DNA of 64,000 bases from JACPFJ01 sp036504875 (GTDB taxonomy: Bacteria > Desulfobacterota > Desulfuromonadia > Geobacterales > Pseudopelobacteraceae): the NCBI GenBank assembly GCA_036504875.1, contig DASXUK010000010.1:12305-76304 (forward strand), in the 5' to 3' direction. The position numbers and the translations under genes are program-made. Positions 1-9,579 of this stretch are shown one piece after another. Positions within the stretch are counted from its first letter, which is position 1. The number at the start of each line of letters is the position of its first letter. The notes beneath the pieces were generated by a model. It was not told the origin of the DNA, searched no databases, and saw only the letters and a program-made list of their open reading frames with translations.

Positions 1-1083
1 TGTCTGGGGGCCTATGCCCTGGATATAAATGGTCAAAGGGTCAGGACCTTTTCTTCCAAAATCACCCTGCTGGCCAGCGGTGGAGCCGGCAAAGTCTACC
101 TTTACACCTGTAATCCGGATGTGGCCTCGGGTGACGGTGTTGCCATGGCCTATCGGGCCGGCGCCACTATTGCCAACATGGAGTTCATGCAGTTCCACCC
201 CACCACCCTTTTTCACCCGCTGGCCAAATCATTTCTGATATCGGAGGCCGTGCGCGGCGAGGGCGCGATTCTCAGAAGGCGTGACGGCACCGCCTTCATG
301 GATAAATATCATAAGCTCAAAGATCTGGCACCTCGTGATATCGTGGCCCGCGCTATTGACAATGAGATGAAAACCAGCGGCGATGATTGTGTTTTCCTTG
401 ATATAACCCATGAGCCGGCCGATTTCGTGCGCAGTCGCTTCCCCAACATTTATCAGACCTGCATGGAGTTCGGTCTGGATATGACCAAGGAATGGCTACC
501 GGTTGTTCCGGCAGCACATTATTTATGCGGAGGTGTCGCGGTCAACACCAACGCCGAAACCGATCTCCCCAGTCTGTACGCCATCGGAGAAGCCGCCTGC
601 ACCGGCTTGCACGGCGCCAACCGCCTGGCGAGCAATTCGCTGCTTGAGGCCGCGGTTTATGCTGGCCAGGCTTATAAACATTCAACCCAGATCCTGCAAT
701 CTCTCAAGACCGACCTGCGGCCCATACCGGAGTGGGACAGCGGTACAGCCACCAATAGTGATGAAATGGTGGTTGTTTCGCAGAACTGGGATGAGATCCG
801 GCGCTTTATGTGGAACTACGTCGGCATCGTCCGTTCCGACAAGCGGCTGGAGCGCGCCATGCGCCGCATCAAGCTGATACAGGACGAGATCGATGAGTAC
901 TACTGGAACTTTATAATTACATCCGATCTGGTTGAGCTGCGCAACATCGCTACTGTTGCCGAGCTGATTGTAACCTGTGCCCAAATGCGCAAGGAATCGC
1001 GGGGCTTGCATTACAACATCGACCATCCCGAACGGGATGATGAGCATTGGAAGCGAGACACCTTCATAAAAAAACAGTTCTAA
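1..1083 (+). CDS. nadB: L-aspartate oxidase, 3' part (5' end outside window)
   Basis: The reading frame is open from the first base and ends at TAA 1081-1083, giving the C-terminal 360 residues. The family is about 530-540 residues, so roughly 175 N-terminal residues, including the FAD-binding Rossmann start, lie to the left. NadB oxidises L-aspartate to iminoaspartate with FAD, the first step of de novo NAD synthesis with NadA. Visible family features are EFMQFHPTT near residue 62 and the HGANRLASNSL segment near residue 205, followed by the helical C-terminal domain of the succinate dehydrogenase/fumarate reductase flavoprotein superfamily. SdhA/FrdA are less likely because of the short C-terminal domain. 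A 78-base gap separates it from the next gene. Confidence 0.93.
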   Translation, partial: CLGAYALDINGQRVRTFSSKITLLASGGAGKVYLYTCNPDVASGDGVAMAYRAGATIANMEFMQFHPTTLFHPLAKSFLISEAVRGEGAILRRRDGTAFMDKYHKLKDLAPRDIVARAIDNEMKTSGDDCVFLDITHEPADFVRSRFPNIYQTCMEFGLDMTKEWLPVVPAAHYLCGGVAVNTNAETDLPSLYAIGEAACTGLHGANRLASNSLLEAAVYAGQAYKHSTQILQSLKTDLRPIPEWDSGTATNSDEMVVVSQNWDEIRRFMWNYVGIVRSDKRLERAMRRIKLIQDEIDEYYWNFIITSDLVELRNIATVAELIVTCAQMRKESRGLHYNIDHPERDDEHWKRDTFIKKQF

Positions 1084-1161
1084 AGACACCTCTCATAAAG
1101 CTCTCAAGAGCCAAAAAGAGCCTGCCTCTGCATCAAGCTTTTCCTATTACAGGAGCGCATA

Positions 1162-1434
1162 GTGGATATTATTGAGATTCGCAAACGGATTGACCTGTTG
1201 GATGATGTACTGCTGCGCATCTTTAACGAACGCGCCCGACTGGCGCTGGAGATCGGGCATTTCAAGAAGGAGCTGAACCTGCCTGTTTTTGATCCGGCTC
1301 GAGAAAAAGGCATCTTTGCCCGCATGAAAGAAGATAATCCCGGACCTCTGGACGATGGCGCCATTGTCAGGCTATTTGAGAGGGTAGTAGATGAATCGCG
1401 CCGTCTTGAGCGGATCATGTCGCATGGGGAATGA
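1162..1434 (+). CDS. Stand-alone chorismate mutase, AroQ class
   Basis: A 90-residue all-helical protein that should convert chorismate to prephenate for phenylalanine and tyrosine synthesis. It starts at GTG 1162 behind AGGAG at 1151-1155. Aligned by eye with the E. coli P-protein mutase domain, the active-site residues match with a constant offset: R7, R24, K35, D44, R47 and E48. The position of E. coli Gln88 appears to be Glu83, as in some eukaryotic and acid-preferring enzymes. No prephenate dehydratase or dehydrogenase domain is attached. It is followed 41 bases later by a free-standing DAHP-synthase regulatory domain, suggesting the two are expressed together. Confidence 0.88.
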   Translation: MDIIEIRKRIDLLDDVLLRIFNERARLALEIGHFKKELNLPVFDPAREKGIFARMKEDNPGPLDDGAIVRLFERVVDESRRLERIMSHGE

Positions 1435-1475
1435 ATGCTAAAGCTTAAAGCTTTAAACCAGAGGAGTGAGTATAA

Positions 1476-1685
1476 ATGTTGATAATAATGAGGAAATATG
1501 CGCCAGAAGAAGCACTAGACCAGATAAAGGAATACCTGATTACCCGCGACTTTGATATCCATCAATCCACCGGCGCCAACCGGACAATCATCGGCGTTAT
1601 CGGAGACACGGAAACGCTTGATGACCATGCTATCGAAGCCATGCCAGGGGTAAGTCAAGTGGTCAGAATAAAGAAGGATGATTAA
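1476..1685 (+). CDS. Stand-alone ferredoxin-like regulatory domain of DAHP synthase
   Basis: A 69-residue protein starting at ATG 1476 behind GAGGAG (1461-1466). It looks like the N-terminal ferredoxin-like domain of type I-beta 3-deoxy-7-phosphoheptulonate synthase: hydrophobic first strand, RTIIGVIGDT around residues 36-45, and MPGVSQVVRI near the end. In full enzymes this domain mediates feedback inhibition and is followed by a TIM barrel of about 260 residues. Here a stop follows directly and no barrel-like sequence comes after it. It may be a detached allosteric subunit acting with the adjacent chorismate mutase or with a DAHP synthase encoded elsewhere, or a remnant. Domain identity is fairly sure; function is inferred. 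Confidence 0.7.
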   Translation: MLIIMRKYAPEEALDQIKEYLITRDFDIHQSTGANRTIIGVIGDTETLDDHAIEAMPGVSQVVRIKKDD

Positions 1686-1762
1686 TCGATTGTCGCTGAA
1701 ATTTGTACAGATTTGATGTCTTGATTGCCGGCAACGGCAACAGGCTTGCCTGGTGCGACCAC

Positions 1763-3016
1763 CTATAGATTGTCTCGCAATTCCTTCATGATCTGATCCG
1801 CCACAAGCAACACCTCACGCTGGGTACCATCGTCCATACGCTTAAATGAAGCGCGGCCCGCAGCCACTTCATTGCCCCCGATTACTATGCTGTAACGAGA
1901 CTTCAGTTTGTCGGCCCGGCGCATCTGGCTCTTCAGGCTTTTGCCCTCATAGTCCATCTCCACCCTGCCTCCCTGCTGCAACAGCTCGTGCATAAGACTA
2001 AAGGCGAAGGAACGCTCGGCAGCCCCCAGGGTAGCAATAAACAGATCCGGCCGTACTGCAAAATCCTGCTCTTCCAAAAGCAGCGCCACCCGTTCCACAC
2101 CCATGGCAAAACCGATACCAGGTATAGCCGGACCTCCCAATTGCGAGATAAGGCCATCATAACGCCCCCCTGCGGCCACCGCCGACTGTGACCCAAGCAG
2201 ACTGGTAACCATCTCGAATGTGGTACGGGTATAGTAGTCGAGCCCTCTCACCATGCGAGGATTGATGCTGAAAGGGGTATTGGTAGATTCCAGGTAGGCC
2301 TGTACTTTACTGAAGTGATCACTGCAATCTTCACACAGATGATCAAGCATCGAGGGTGCACCGGCAGTAGCCTCAGAGCAGGAAGGCACCTTGCAGTCCA
2401 GAGCACGCAGCGGATTCGTATGGTAGCGACGCTTGCAATCCTCACAGAGATTATTGAGTCGATCTTCGAGAAAGGCCAGGAGCGCTGCCCGGTAAGCAGG
2501 GCGGCATTCCGGGCAGCCCAGTGAATTGATCTGCAACTTCGGTTCATCCAACCCGATCTCCCGGAAGAACTGAACCAGCATGTTCAGCACCTGGGCATCA
2601 ATGAGCGGGTCATTTATACCGGTCACCTCGGCGCCAATCTGGTGAAACTGGCGGTAGCGGCCCTTTTGCGGCCTTTCATAACGAAACATTGGGCCCGTAT
2701 AGTAAAGCTTGGCAATCGGGTCCTGGGCATACAGTTTGTGCTCGATAAAGGCCCGCATCACTCCGGCAGTACCTTCCGGGCGCAGGGTGATATTGTTATC
2801 TCCCTTGTCTATGAAGGTGTACATCTCCTTTTCGACAATATCGGTTGCATCACCGATTGAACGAGAGAAAAGCTCGGTTTTTTCCATGATCGGTACGCGA
2901 ATCTGCGAAAAGCCGTTTAGCTCGAATACCCTTCTGGCAGCCTGCTCAATATGGATCCAGCGGCCCGACTCGTCAGGTAGAATATCGTTAAAACCTTTGA
3001 TTGCAGTTATTGCCAT
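1763..3016 (-). CDS. hisS: Histidyl-tRNA synthetase
   Basis: A 417-residue class II aminoacyl-tRNA synthetase that charges tRNA-His with histidine; length is normal for bacterial HisS. The class II core covers about residues 1-320, with motif 2 around RYERPQKGRYRQFHQIG (near 112-128) and the HisS-specific histidine-binding RGLDYYTRTTFE near 259-270. The last ~95 residues form the anticodon-binding domain. The start is ATG 3016 with GAGG a few bases upstream. It lies 116 bases downstream of the GGDEF regulator on the same strand and converges on the chorismate mutase genes. Confidence 0.97.
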   Translation of the reverse strand: MAITAIKGFNDILPDESGRWIHIEQAARRVFELNGFSQIRVPIMEKTELFSRSIGDATDIVEKEMYTFIDKGDNNITLRPEGTAGVMRAFIEHKLYAQDPIAKLYYTGPMFRYERPQKGRYRQFHQIGAEVTGINDPLIDAQVLNMLVQFFREIGLDEPKLQINSLGCPECRPAYRAALLAFLEDRLNNLCEDCKRRYHTNPLRALDCKVPSCSEATAGAPSMLDHLCEDCSDHFSKVQAYLESTNTPFSINPRMVRGLDYYTRTTFEMVTSLLGSQSAVAAGGRYDGLISQLGGPAIPGIGFAMGVERVALLLEEQDFAVRPDLFIATLGAAERSFAFSLMHELLQQGGRVEMDYEGKSLKSQMRRADKLKSRYSIVIGGNEVAAGRASFKRMDDGTQREVLLVADQIMKELRDNL

Positions 3017-3132
3017 ATTTTCCTCTATATTTAATTAAAAAACCGTTCCCCCTCGATAAATACTGGGCGAACGGGCCAGGACGAAAAAAAGCTGATTTAA
3101 GACCGGATCAAGGTGCAGACAAACGAGTGGGA

Positions 3133-4515
3133 CTAACTTGCTTTAAGGAAACGATTTACGCAGTTCTTGCCGCTGCTCTTGCCGGCATACATTGCCTGAT
3201 CAGCCATTTCTAACAGCTCCTGTTTGGACATAGTATCGTCCGGACAGCAGGAAAAACCAATACTACAGGTGAGACGGATATTAAATCCTTCAGAGGCAAG
3301 AAAGATATGCGAGGCGACCAATCCGCGAATACGTTCGGCAACAATCCCGGCTATCTCGAAGCCGGTCTCCACAAGAATAATGGTGTACTCGTCGCCGCCA
3401 TAGCGTATGACAACATCCACCTCACGAACCGACTTCTTCAGCAGTGACCCCATTTCCTTGAGAACACGGCTGCCAACCAGGTGACCATGGGTGTCGTTAA
3501 CCTGCTTGAAGTAGTCGATATCTAAAAATAAAATGGCAAGATGGGAGGCATACCGTTCGGCGCGTTTCAGCTCACGCTCAAGGGCGACCTCAAGATAGCG
3601 ATGGTTGAACAGGCCACTCAAATCATCAATAAAGAGCATATCCTTGGCCTGAGAATAGGTCGCTACATTGTCAAAAGCCCGCGTAGCCTGATCCATCAAA
3701 AACAGGATATTCTTTTTCTTGCTCGGGAACTCAGGCAGGGGTTTACCCGGATCATTGAACAAGGCCACCAACCCCAGTAATTCTCCTTTGTTTCTTACGA
3801 ATACGAGGTAGGCCTCTTTTATACTTGTCCCATTTTTGGCTGTTGACTCAGCTGACCTTTCAGCAAGCTTTAGAAGGGTCATTAAACGGTTATGAGGCTG
3901 ATGTTTGACCACGCCTGCCAACAACTCCTCAAAGTATTGCATGGCTACACTGGTAGACAACCCTTTTGCTTGCTTCAGCTCAAGAGAACCATCGCTGACG
4001 AACAATCCAATGGCACGACTGACACCGATTTCTCGCGCCACAGAATCCACAATCAGATGATAAACACGCTCTGGTTCAAGGCAACCCGCAATAGCCTGGC
4101 TGGCCTGAAAAAGGCTCACCATATGTTTCAATTCCTCGTTTTCATCCAGCAAACGACGCTGCTGCATGCACAGAGCCACGGAATGACGAAATTCATCAGG
4201 GTCAACAGGTTTGATAAGGTAATCTCTGGCGCCGTGTTTTAAGGCAAATATGGCCGATTCCATATTGGCATTCCCGGTAACCATGATGACATCAATGGTA
4301 GGATCAGTTTCCCGCACCCGGGACAAGATCTCCATACCGCTGATATCCGGCATCATAAGATCGGTAATCACCAAGCCGTAGCGGCATGCAGCCAACATCT
4401 GCAGACCTTCGCTACCGCAGGTGGCGCAGTCGACCTCGTATCCCTCACCCTTTAACAGGTAGGAAAACATCTCCCGGAAAAAACGATCATCTTCAACAAT
4501 AAGAATTTTGTCCAT
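3133..4515 (-). CDS. Response regulator with GAF and GGDEF domains (diguanylate cyclase)
   Basis: A 460-residue cytoplasmic signalling protein. Residues 1-120 are a receiver domain with acidic pocket E8/D9/D10 and phospho-acceptor D52 (VITDLMMPD). Residues about 135-285 look like a GAF-type sensor. Residues about 300-458 are a GGDEF domain with active-site motif GGDEY. An RxxD inhibitory site (REVD) stands five residues before that motif, so product inhibition by c-di-GMP is expected. The protein should make c-di-GMP when phosphorylated. No histidine kinase is adjacent, so its partner is unknown. It starts at ATG 4515 and is upstream of hisS on the same strand. Confidence 0.92.
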   Translation of the reverse strand: MDKILIVEDDRFFREMFSYLLKGEGYEVDCATCGSEGLQMLAACRYGLVITDLMMPDISGMEILSRVRETDPTIDVIMVTGNANMESAIFALKHGARDYLIKPVDPDEFRHSVALCMQQRRLLDENEELKHMVSLFQASQAIAGCLEPERVYHLIVDSVAREIGVSRAIGLFVSDGSLELKQAKGLSTSVAMQYFEELLAGVVKHQPHNRLMTLLKLAERSAESTAKNGTSIKEAYLVFVRNKGELLGLVALFNDPGKPLPEFPSKKKNILFLMDQATRAFDNVATYSQAKDMLFIDDLSGLFNHRYLEVALERELKRAERYASHLAILFLDIDYFKQVNDTHGHLVGSRVLKEMGSLLKKSVREVDVVIRYGGDEYTIILVETGFEIAGIVAERIRGLVASHIFLASEGFNIRLTCSIGFSCCPDDTMSKQELLEMADQAMYAGKSSGKNCVNRFLKAS

Positions 4516-4624
4516 TGGCTCACTTGGCCTTGTATTAAATTCACTTTCTTTATTACCCTATCGGTACAATGCGTGTCAAACAGACTTTTCCATCTTGAGG
4601 ACTTGGATCAAGAGCATATCACCT

Positions 4625-7042
4625 CTAGAGACGGAAGGGAGTGAAAATCTGCCACGTTTTGCCATCACTAACAACTTCAATGGTTCCATCCCTATCGGTG
4701 CGGTAAGTAGCTACCCCCCGCTTTTCAAGAAGTTTCAGTGTAGCCGGCGAAGGCAGTCCGAAATTATTGTTAAAGCCCGAGGAAATCAGGGCTGCCTTTG
4801 GCTGGATTTGATCCAGAAATTTGCTGGAGGTTGAAAAGCGGCTACCATGATGGCCGACCTTCAATATTGTTGATCTGAGATTAATCCGGTTGTTCAGCAT
4901 CTGATCCTCGGCCGGCAAACCGGCATCGGCGGTAAAGAGCATGCTAAAATTACCATACTCCAGTTTAAAAACCAGGGATTCATCATTCAGGCCTATTTGA
5001 TGATCGTCGCGACTTTTTAATGCCGGCGCTGGTAACAGTTGCGGTGACAAGACCGAGATACTTACCCCCGAGCCAAGCTTGATTTTGTCGCCTGCTGCAA
5101 GCTGTCGCATTGGAACCTTTTTTTCCAGTAAATTCAAACGCACCTGTTCATATTGTTTACCAACACCTCCCGGTGCTGCCTCCCAGAACTCACCTATTGA
5201 GAAAGCGCTGGAAACAAAAGGCAGTCCCCCAATATGATCGGGATGGCTATGGGTCAATATGAGACGGTCAATCCGGTGTACACCCATTTTATGTAAAGCA
5301 GGCACCAGTGTGCGTTGACCGAAATCCTTGTCGCTCTCCTGGAGATACCCCCCTCCGTCGACCAGCATGGTACCGCCATCTGGTAGTTTGATCAAAAGCG
5401 ATTCGGCCTGCCCGACACTAAGCATGCTAATGTGCAGGCGGCCGTCTGCCGAAGAGGGTGCGGATGCATGGGCCAAGATCGCCAAGGATGGCAAGAGACC
5501 ACACATAGCTAACTTTATGCGCCGGTTGGCAACAAAGGTTAGTGAGATCATTAGCCCTAAAAAAGCAGCCATATCCAGCCTTGATACGCAATAAAACTGC
5601 AATAGCGGTAATTTGGCAAATAAAAGGATCAGCTTATTGGAAAACCATACGATTTTCCCGGCCATCCAAAGCAAGGCCAAGGCAAACGGTTCAAAAACAT
5701 AGACAAACGGCAGTGAACAAAAGCCGATTAAAACCGCGCCATAACCTAATAAAGGAACAATCACAAAATTAGAAAGTATGCCATTCAGTGAAGCTTGATT
5801 AAAAATAAAAAGTACCGGCACGGCAGTAACCAACGATGCAATGCAGGAGGTGATCACAAACTGGAGCAACGAACGCTGCCAGCTGACTTTCATATTCCTG
5901 AAAAGATTCATAACCGGCGGTACAAGGATAACGATACCCCACAGCGCTACAAAAGAAAGTTGAAACGATATATCGAACAGGCTGGGGGGGTGGATGGCAA
6001 GCAATAGCAAGGCAGCAGCCAGCAAAGAGTTGATCGGATCGCTCTCACGCTCGGCATACAAAGCCAGAACCATGAAGATCAGCATGATCACCGAACGGGT
6101 CGTGGCCGGTGCTGCACCAGTTAGAAAGAGATACATCAACATAGCCGGCAGAGAGAGCAACAGGACCAGACGCCGCAGATTAAATCTTATGGCCAGTGTT
6201 TCAAAGCGGGTCGCCAGCAGCAGGGCTATTTGAACGATAAAAAAGGCGATAATGGCGATGTGAAAGCCGGAAACCGACAGGATATGATTAACGCCCGCCT
6301 TTGTATAGGCCTCGGTTAACTTTAGCGGTATTCTTTTCTGGTCCCCGATCAAGAGAGCCGCCAGTACCGCGGCTACCTCATTGTCAGGCACGGCATGTCT
6401 TATGAATGCTCCCAGTGATTTAGCAATCATATCCAGCCTGCGTTGCAGCGAGTCCTCTGCCGCGCCCCGAATCAAAACGATTTCATCGCCACTGCTCACT
6501 CTTCCAACAGCGGCAACTCCTTGAAACAATAAAAAACGGGGATAATCAAACTCGCCCGGCAGTCCAAGAACGCGCGGGATACCAATACGAGTGCTAAAAC
6601 GGATTCGGTCCCCCCGTTCAAAGGGGAGGTCGCCGGGAGAAGAAACATAGACCAGCAGATTGTTTTCGGCAGGAATAGCGTGACCATCTTTGACAAATGC
6701 TTCTGTACGCAGAATGAAACTACTGCCGTCAGGCATAACCGCAGGCCGGGAACCAACTATGCCTTCTACTGTAATCTGGGAATGTCCTGCGAAGAACTGA
6801 ATAGCTGTTGGTGAAACCGGACTGTTTTTCCAGGGCGATAGTGCGTGCATACCCCAGATACTGAAGAATATAATCGTACAGATAGAAAGCGCCAGATCAT
6901 TACGGATAAAACAGGCTAGCAGCAGACAGCTAAATGCTGCCGGGACTATCGGTAAAGAGACCAATTGTCCGCTCAGCTCAGAGCAGATTAGACCCGCAGC
7001 AAGCCCGAACAAGGGGAACAGCAGGGGTCGTTCATGCAGCAT
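4625..7042 (-). CDS. comEC: DNA internalisation competence protein ComEC/Rec2
   Basis: An 805-residue inner-membrane protein, full length for the long ComEC form. The N-terminus has several membrane segments and an OB-like periplasmic region (about residues 1-220). The ComEC channel core spans about 230-500 with a run of hydrophobic helices. Residues about 530-800 are a cytoplasmic metallo-beta-lactamase domain with the metal motif in LTHSHPDHIGG. In transformable bacteria ComEC carries single-stranded DNA across the inner membrane. Its ATG at 7042 lies three bases after the stop of the upstream secreted-protein gene, so the two are probably co-transcribed. No other competence genes are in the window. 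Confidence 0.93.
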   Translation of the reverse strand: MLHERPLLFPLFGLAAGLICSELSGQLVSLPIVPAAFSCLLLACFIRNDLALSICTIIFFSIWGMHALSPWKNSPVSPTAIQFFAGHSQITVEGIVGSRPAVMPDGSSFILRTEAFVKDGHAIPAENNLLVYVSSPGDLPFERGDRIRFSTRIGIPRVLGLPGEFDYPRFLLFQGVAAVGRVSSGDEIVLIRGAAEDSLQRRLDMIAKSLGAFIRHAVPDNEVAAVLAALLIGDQKRIPLKLTEAYTKAGVNHILSVSGFHIAIIAFFIVQIALLLATRFETLAIRFNLRRLVLLLSLPAMLMYLFLTGAAPATTRSVIMLIFMVLALYAERESDPINSLLAAALLLLAIHPPSLFDISFQLSFVALWGIVILVPPVMNLFRNMKVSWQRSLLQFVITSCIASLVTAVPVLFIFNQASLNGILSNFVIVPLLGYGAVLIGFCSLPFVYVFEPFALALLWMAGKIVWFSNKLILLFAKLPLLQFYCVSRLDMAAFLGLMISLTFVANRRIKLAMCGLLPSLAILAHASAPSSADGRLHISMLSVGQAESLLIKLPDGGTMLVDGGGYLQESDKDFGQRTLVPALHKMGVHRIDRLILTHSHPDHIGGLPFVSSAFSIGEFWEAAPGGVGKQYEQVRLNLLEKKVPMRQLAAGDKIKLGSGVSISVLSPQLLPAPALKSRDDHQIGLNDESLVFKLEYGNFSMLFTADAGLPAEDQMLNNRINLRSTILKVGHHGSRFSTSSKFLDQIQPKAALISSGFNNNFGLPSPATLKLLEKRGVATYRTDRDGTIEVVSDGKTWQIFTPFRL

Positions 7043-7045
7043 GGT

Positions 7046-8203
7046 TTACTTTCTTACCGGGTACTTTTCTTGTATAGATCTGATCAGTTTATCGGCTTCA
7101 TCCGCGCCGACCTGTCGGTCGGGAGCTCCATTCAATCCGGCCAGAAGCATAAAATCGCCAGCCGACGTACCCAGGCGGGTGAACTGGATCATATCCAGGC
7201 CCCCCATAGGAGGAAGTTTAACCGTAAGCATATTTTCGCCGGAATCAAGTCTGTAGACACCCAGATCGAGCAGGTCCAGATACTGCTTGCCGGCCACAGA
7301 AAAACTGGTTCCATTGACATCCCCGGTGATAGATACTCCCAGAACGCGGACCCGCAATTTGTAAATGCCGGTTTCTTTAACTCTTATCGGAAGGCGAATC
7401 TCAGCCCCCCTAAACCCCGCTCGCAGCCACGCCCGCGATGAAAAAGCTCCGAGATAACTTACCACCGATGGACTGGCATCCCGTGAAGGAAGCGCTACAT
7501 CAACAGCTGCCATCGGAGGGGGAACATCCTTATTGACGACCGGTAGCTTGTCATAGAGGTTCATCAGTGACACAGCCACCTCGGACAATCGATCGGCTGT
7601 CAGAGGTTCTCTAAAACGCCAGCCGGAAAAAGGCTGGATAGGATGGTAATTAGGGGCTACAAAGGAAAATGAATCTATTCCGCCACCAGGTGGAATCGCA
7701 AGCTTAATCTGGAAAGCGCCCGGCTTTAATGTGATCGTGCCGCAATCAACCTCGCTAAAACCACCCGCTACAGAACCTGCTTTATAATCGTTTCCGTTTA
7801 TGGTCCAAATAAACCCGTTGCCCTGCAAGACCGCCTTCAACCTGTACTCCCCACCCATAGGAACCATCACTGAAAAAGTGGCGCTCGTCGTATCAGATGT
7901 GCCCTGCAGCCATCCGCGTCCTGTAAATGGCCCATGAAGGTTATAATCAGCCAAACTGACACGATCGGTTTTCGGGTTATAGACATCCTCCGCCTCAAAG
8001 CGGAAGGTGCGCTGGCCTCCAAGAACAAGCAGATAATCCCTGTCCGAGATTTCCTTGGAAAGCCCCGCATCCCAACCAAATCGGTGGACTATCATTCGCC
8101 CAAGATTTTTTTGGGTAAAAACAGCTGGGCTCTTTTCAGCTGACCAGACAGGGACTGCCGCAAAAGCAAGGGCCGTAGCCATCATGAACAGATATTTGAA
8201 CAT
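7046..8203 (-). CDS. Secreted protein with two carbohydrate-binding-like beta domains, unknown function
   Basis: A 385-residue protein with a clear Sec signal peptide (hydrophobic stretch to about residue 20, ending VWSA). The mature part appears to hold two related beta-sandwich domains, about residues 65-190 and 240-345. Each closes with a matching motif: PPGGGIDSFSF in the first and PPMGGLDMIQF in the second. Such endings are typical of CBM6/CBM35-like jelly rolls that bind sugars. No catalytic domain is recognisable. It abuts comEC with a 3-base gap, which may only reflect operon structure. I do not recognise a named family; sugar or envelope binding is an inference. Confidence 0.75.
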   Translation of the reverse strand: MFKYLFMMATALAFAAVPVWSAEKSPAVFTQKNLGRMIVHRFGWDAGLSKEISDRDYLLVLGGQRTFRFEAEDVYNPKTDRVSLADYNLHGPFTGRGWLQGTSDTTSATFSVMVPMGGEYRLKAVLQGNGFIWTINGNDYKAGSVAGGFSEVDCGTITLKPGAFQIKLAIPPGGGIDSFSFVAPNYHPIQPFSGWRFREPLTADRLSEVAVSLMNLYDKLPVVNKDVPPPMAAVDVALPSRDASPSVVSYLGAFSSRAWLRAGFRGAEIRLPIRVKETGIYKLRVRVLGVSITGDVNGTSFSVAGKQYLDLLDLGVYRLDSGENMLTVKLPPMGGLDMIQFTRLGTSAGDFMLLAGLNGAPDRQVGADEADKLIRSIQEKYPVRK

Positions 8204-8480
8204 TTTTATCTCCGATCAGACTTGCTTTAGAAACTAGCACTACAAAACTGTATTATTACTTTTGTTAAAAGACTATCAAAATTTATGTTACTTGAAAACC
8301 TGGCAATTGAATGATAATTATGAAGGCCTTTACATATAATCATGTCCAGGTTTAGTATGAAGCCTCAAGACTCGCTGAAGCTGGATATTATTTCCTGGGG
8401 ACTGGCTGGAGTTGCATCATTCCTTCCGGCCTGCCGCTGGGAGGAACAGTCGTACGGATGAGCTTTTCGGGGAGTTTGTC

Positions 8481-9527
8481 ATGAATGAGCATATTCTCAT
8501 AGTCGACGATGAAGAAATGATCAGAGAGCTACTTTCCTCGACACTTGTTCAGGAAGGCTATATCTGTTATCAGGCCGCAAATGTTGATGAGGCTTTCAAT
8601 ATCCTAGGTGATCACAGGATTGATCTGGTCGTATCCGATATTATGATGCCTGGCCGCAGCGGCGTCGAACTACTAAAAGACCTGAAAAAGGTTGATCCCG
8701 AAATTGCTGTACTTATGATTACCGGGCTTTCTGATATGAATACCGCCATGGAGTGCATTCATCTCGGTGCTGATGATTACATCACCAAACCTTTCGGCAT
8801 CAGCCGAGTGCTTCTAACGGTAAGAAACCTGATTGAGAAGCGAAGCCTGGCAATTGAAAAGAAAAATTATCAGGTAAGCCTTGAATTCAAGGTTATGAAA
8901 CAGACCGAAAAGATCCGCAGCACCATGAGCGACTTGCATACCGCCTATGACAACACTCTGTCAGCGTTGGTCAAGGCGCTTGATGCCCGCGAGAAAGAGG
9001 TCGGATCGCACTCGGAAAGAGTCATGAGTTACACTATGTTCATTGCCAGCAAGATCGGCATTTCCGGAACAGAGCTGGAAAAGCTCGGCAAAGGTGCCTT
9101 ACTTCATGACATAGGCAAAATCGGCATTACCGACAATATTCTTCTTAAGCCTGGAAAACTGGACGACCAGGAATGGGTTGAGATGCGACGGCATCCCCAG
9201 ATCGGCTATGATATTCTGTCTGAAATTAAATTTCTGGAAGGCCCGGCCGAGATCATACTGACACATCATGAACGTTTTGATGGCAATGGTTATCCGAACA
9301 AACTTATAGGCCAGCAGATACCGATTGGCTCCCGTATTTTCGGTGTGGTGGATACGCTGGATGCCATGACATCTGATCGGCCCTACAGGAAAGCCCTACC
9401 CTTTGAGGCAGTTATCCACGAGGTAAAAAAATTCCGCGGCACCCAATTTGATCCTGACATCGCCGATATATTTCTTTCAATCTCGCGCGCTCAATGGGAA
9501 GAATGTGCTGGAAAACATTTTGAATAA
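8481..9527 (+). CDS. Response regulator with HD-GYP domain (c-di-GMP phosphodiesterase)
   Basis: A 348-residue protein. Residues 1-120 are a receiver domain with D9/D10 and phospho-acceptor D53 (VVSDIMMPG). After a helical linker comes an HD-GYP domain with HDIGKIGI and HHERFDGNGYP, expected to hydrolyse c-di-GMP. I chose ATG 8481 over an in-frame ATG 69 bases earlier because GGGGAG (8469-8474) lies 6 bases before it and the receiver domain begins exactly there. No sensor kinase is adjacent. With the GGDEF regulator at 3133-4515 the region encodes opposing c-di-GMP enzymes. Confidence 0.93.
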   Translation: MNEHILIVDDEEMIRELLSSTLVQEGYICYQAANVDEAFNILGDHRIDLVVSDIMMPGRSGVELLKDLKKVDPEIAVLMITGLSDMNTAMECIHLGADDYITKPFGISRVLLTVRNLIEKRSLAIEKKNYQVSLEFKVMKQTEKIRSTMSDLHTAYDNTLSALVKALDAREKEVGSHSERVMSYTMFIASKIGISGTELEKLGKGALLHDIGKIGITDNILLKPGKLDDQEWVEMRRHPQIGYDILSEIKFLEGPAEIILTHHERFDGNGYPNKLIGQQIPIGSRIFGVVDTLDAMTSDRPYRKALPFEAVIHEVKKFRGTQFDPDIADIFLSISRAQWEECAGKHFE

Positions 9528-9564
9528 AGAAGGGGAGGCAGTATCTATAGCTTCCCCTTCTTCA
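9526..9564. terminator. Bidirectional intrinsic terminator
   Basis: GAAGGGGAGGC and GCTTCCCCTTC form an 11-bp stem (one G-T pair) flanked by A-rich and T-rich bases. It sits between the convergent HD-GYP regulator gene and the Cys4/acidic protein gene and can serve both strands. Confidence 0.75.
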
Positions 9565-9579
9565 TAACTTATTTATAGT

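Noticed and set aside
1099..1111. GCTCT CA AGAGC mini-hairpin after nadB
   Set aside because: Only five pairs and no T-run; not a credible terminator or riboswitch.
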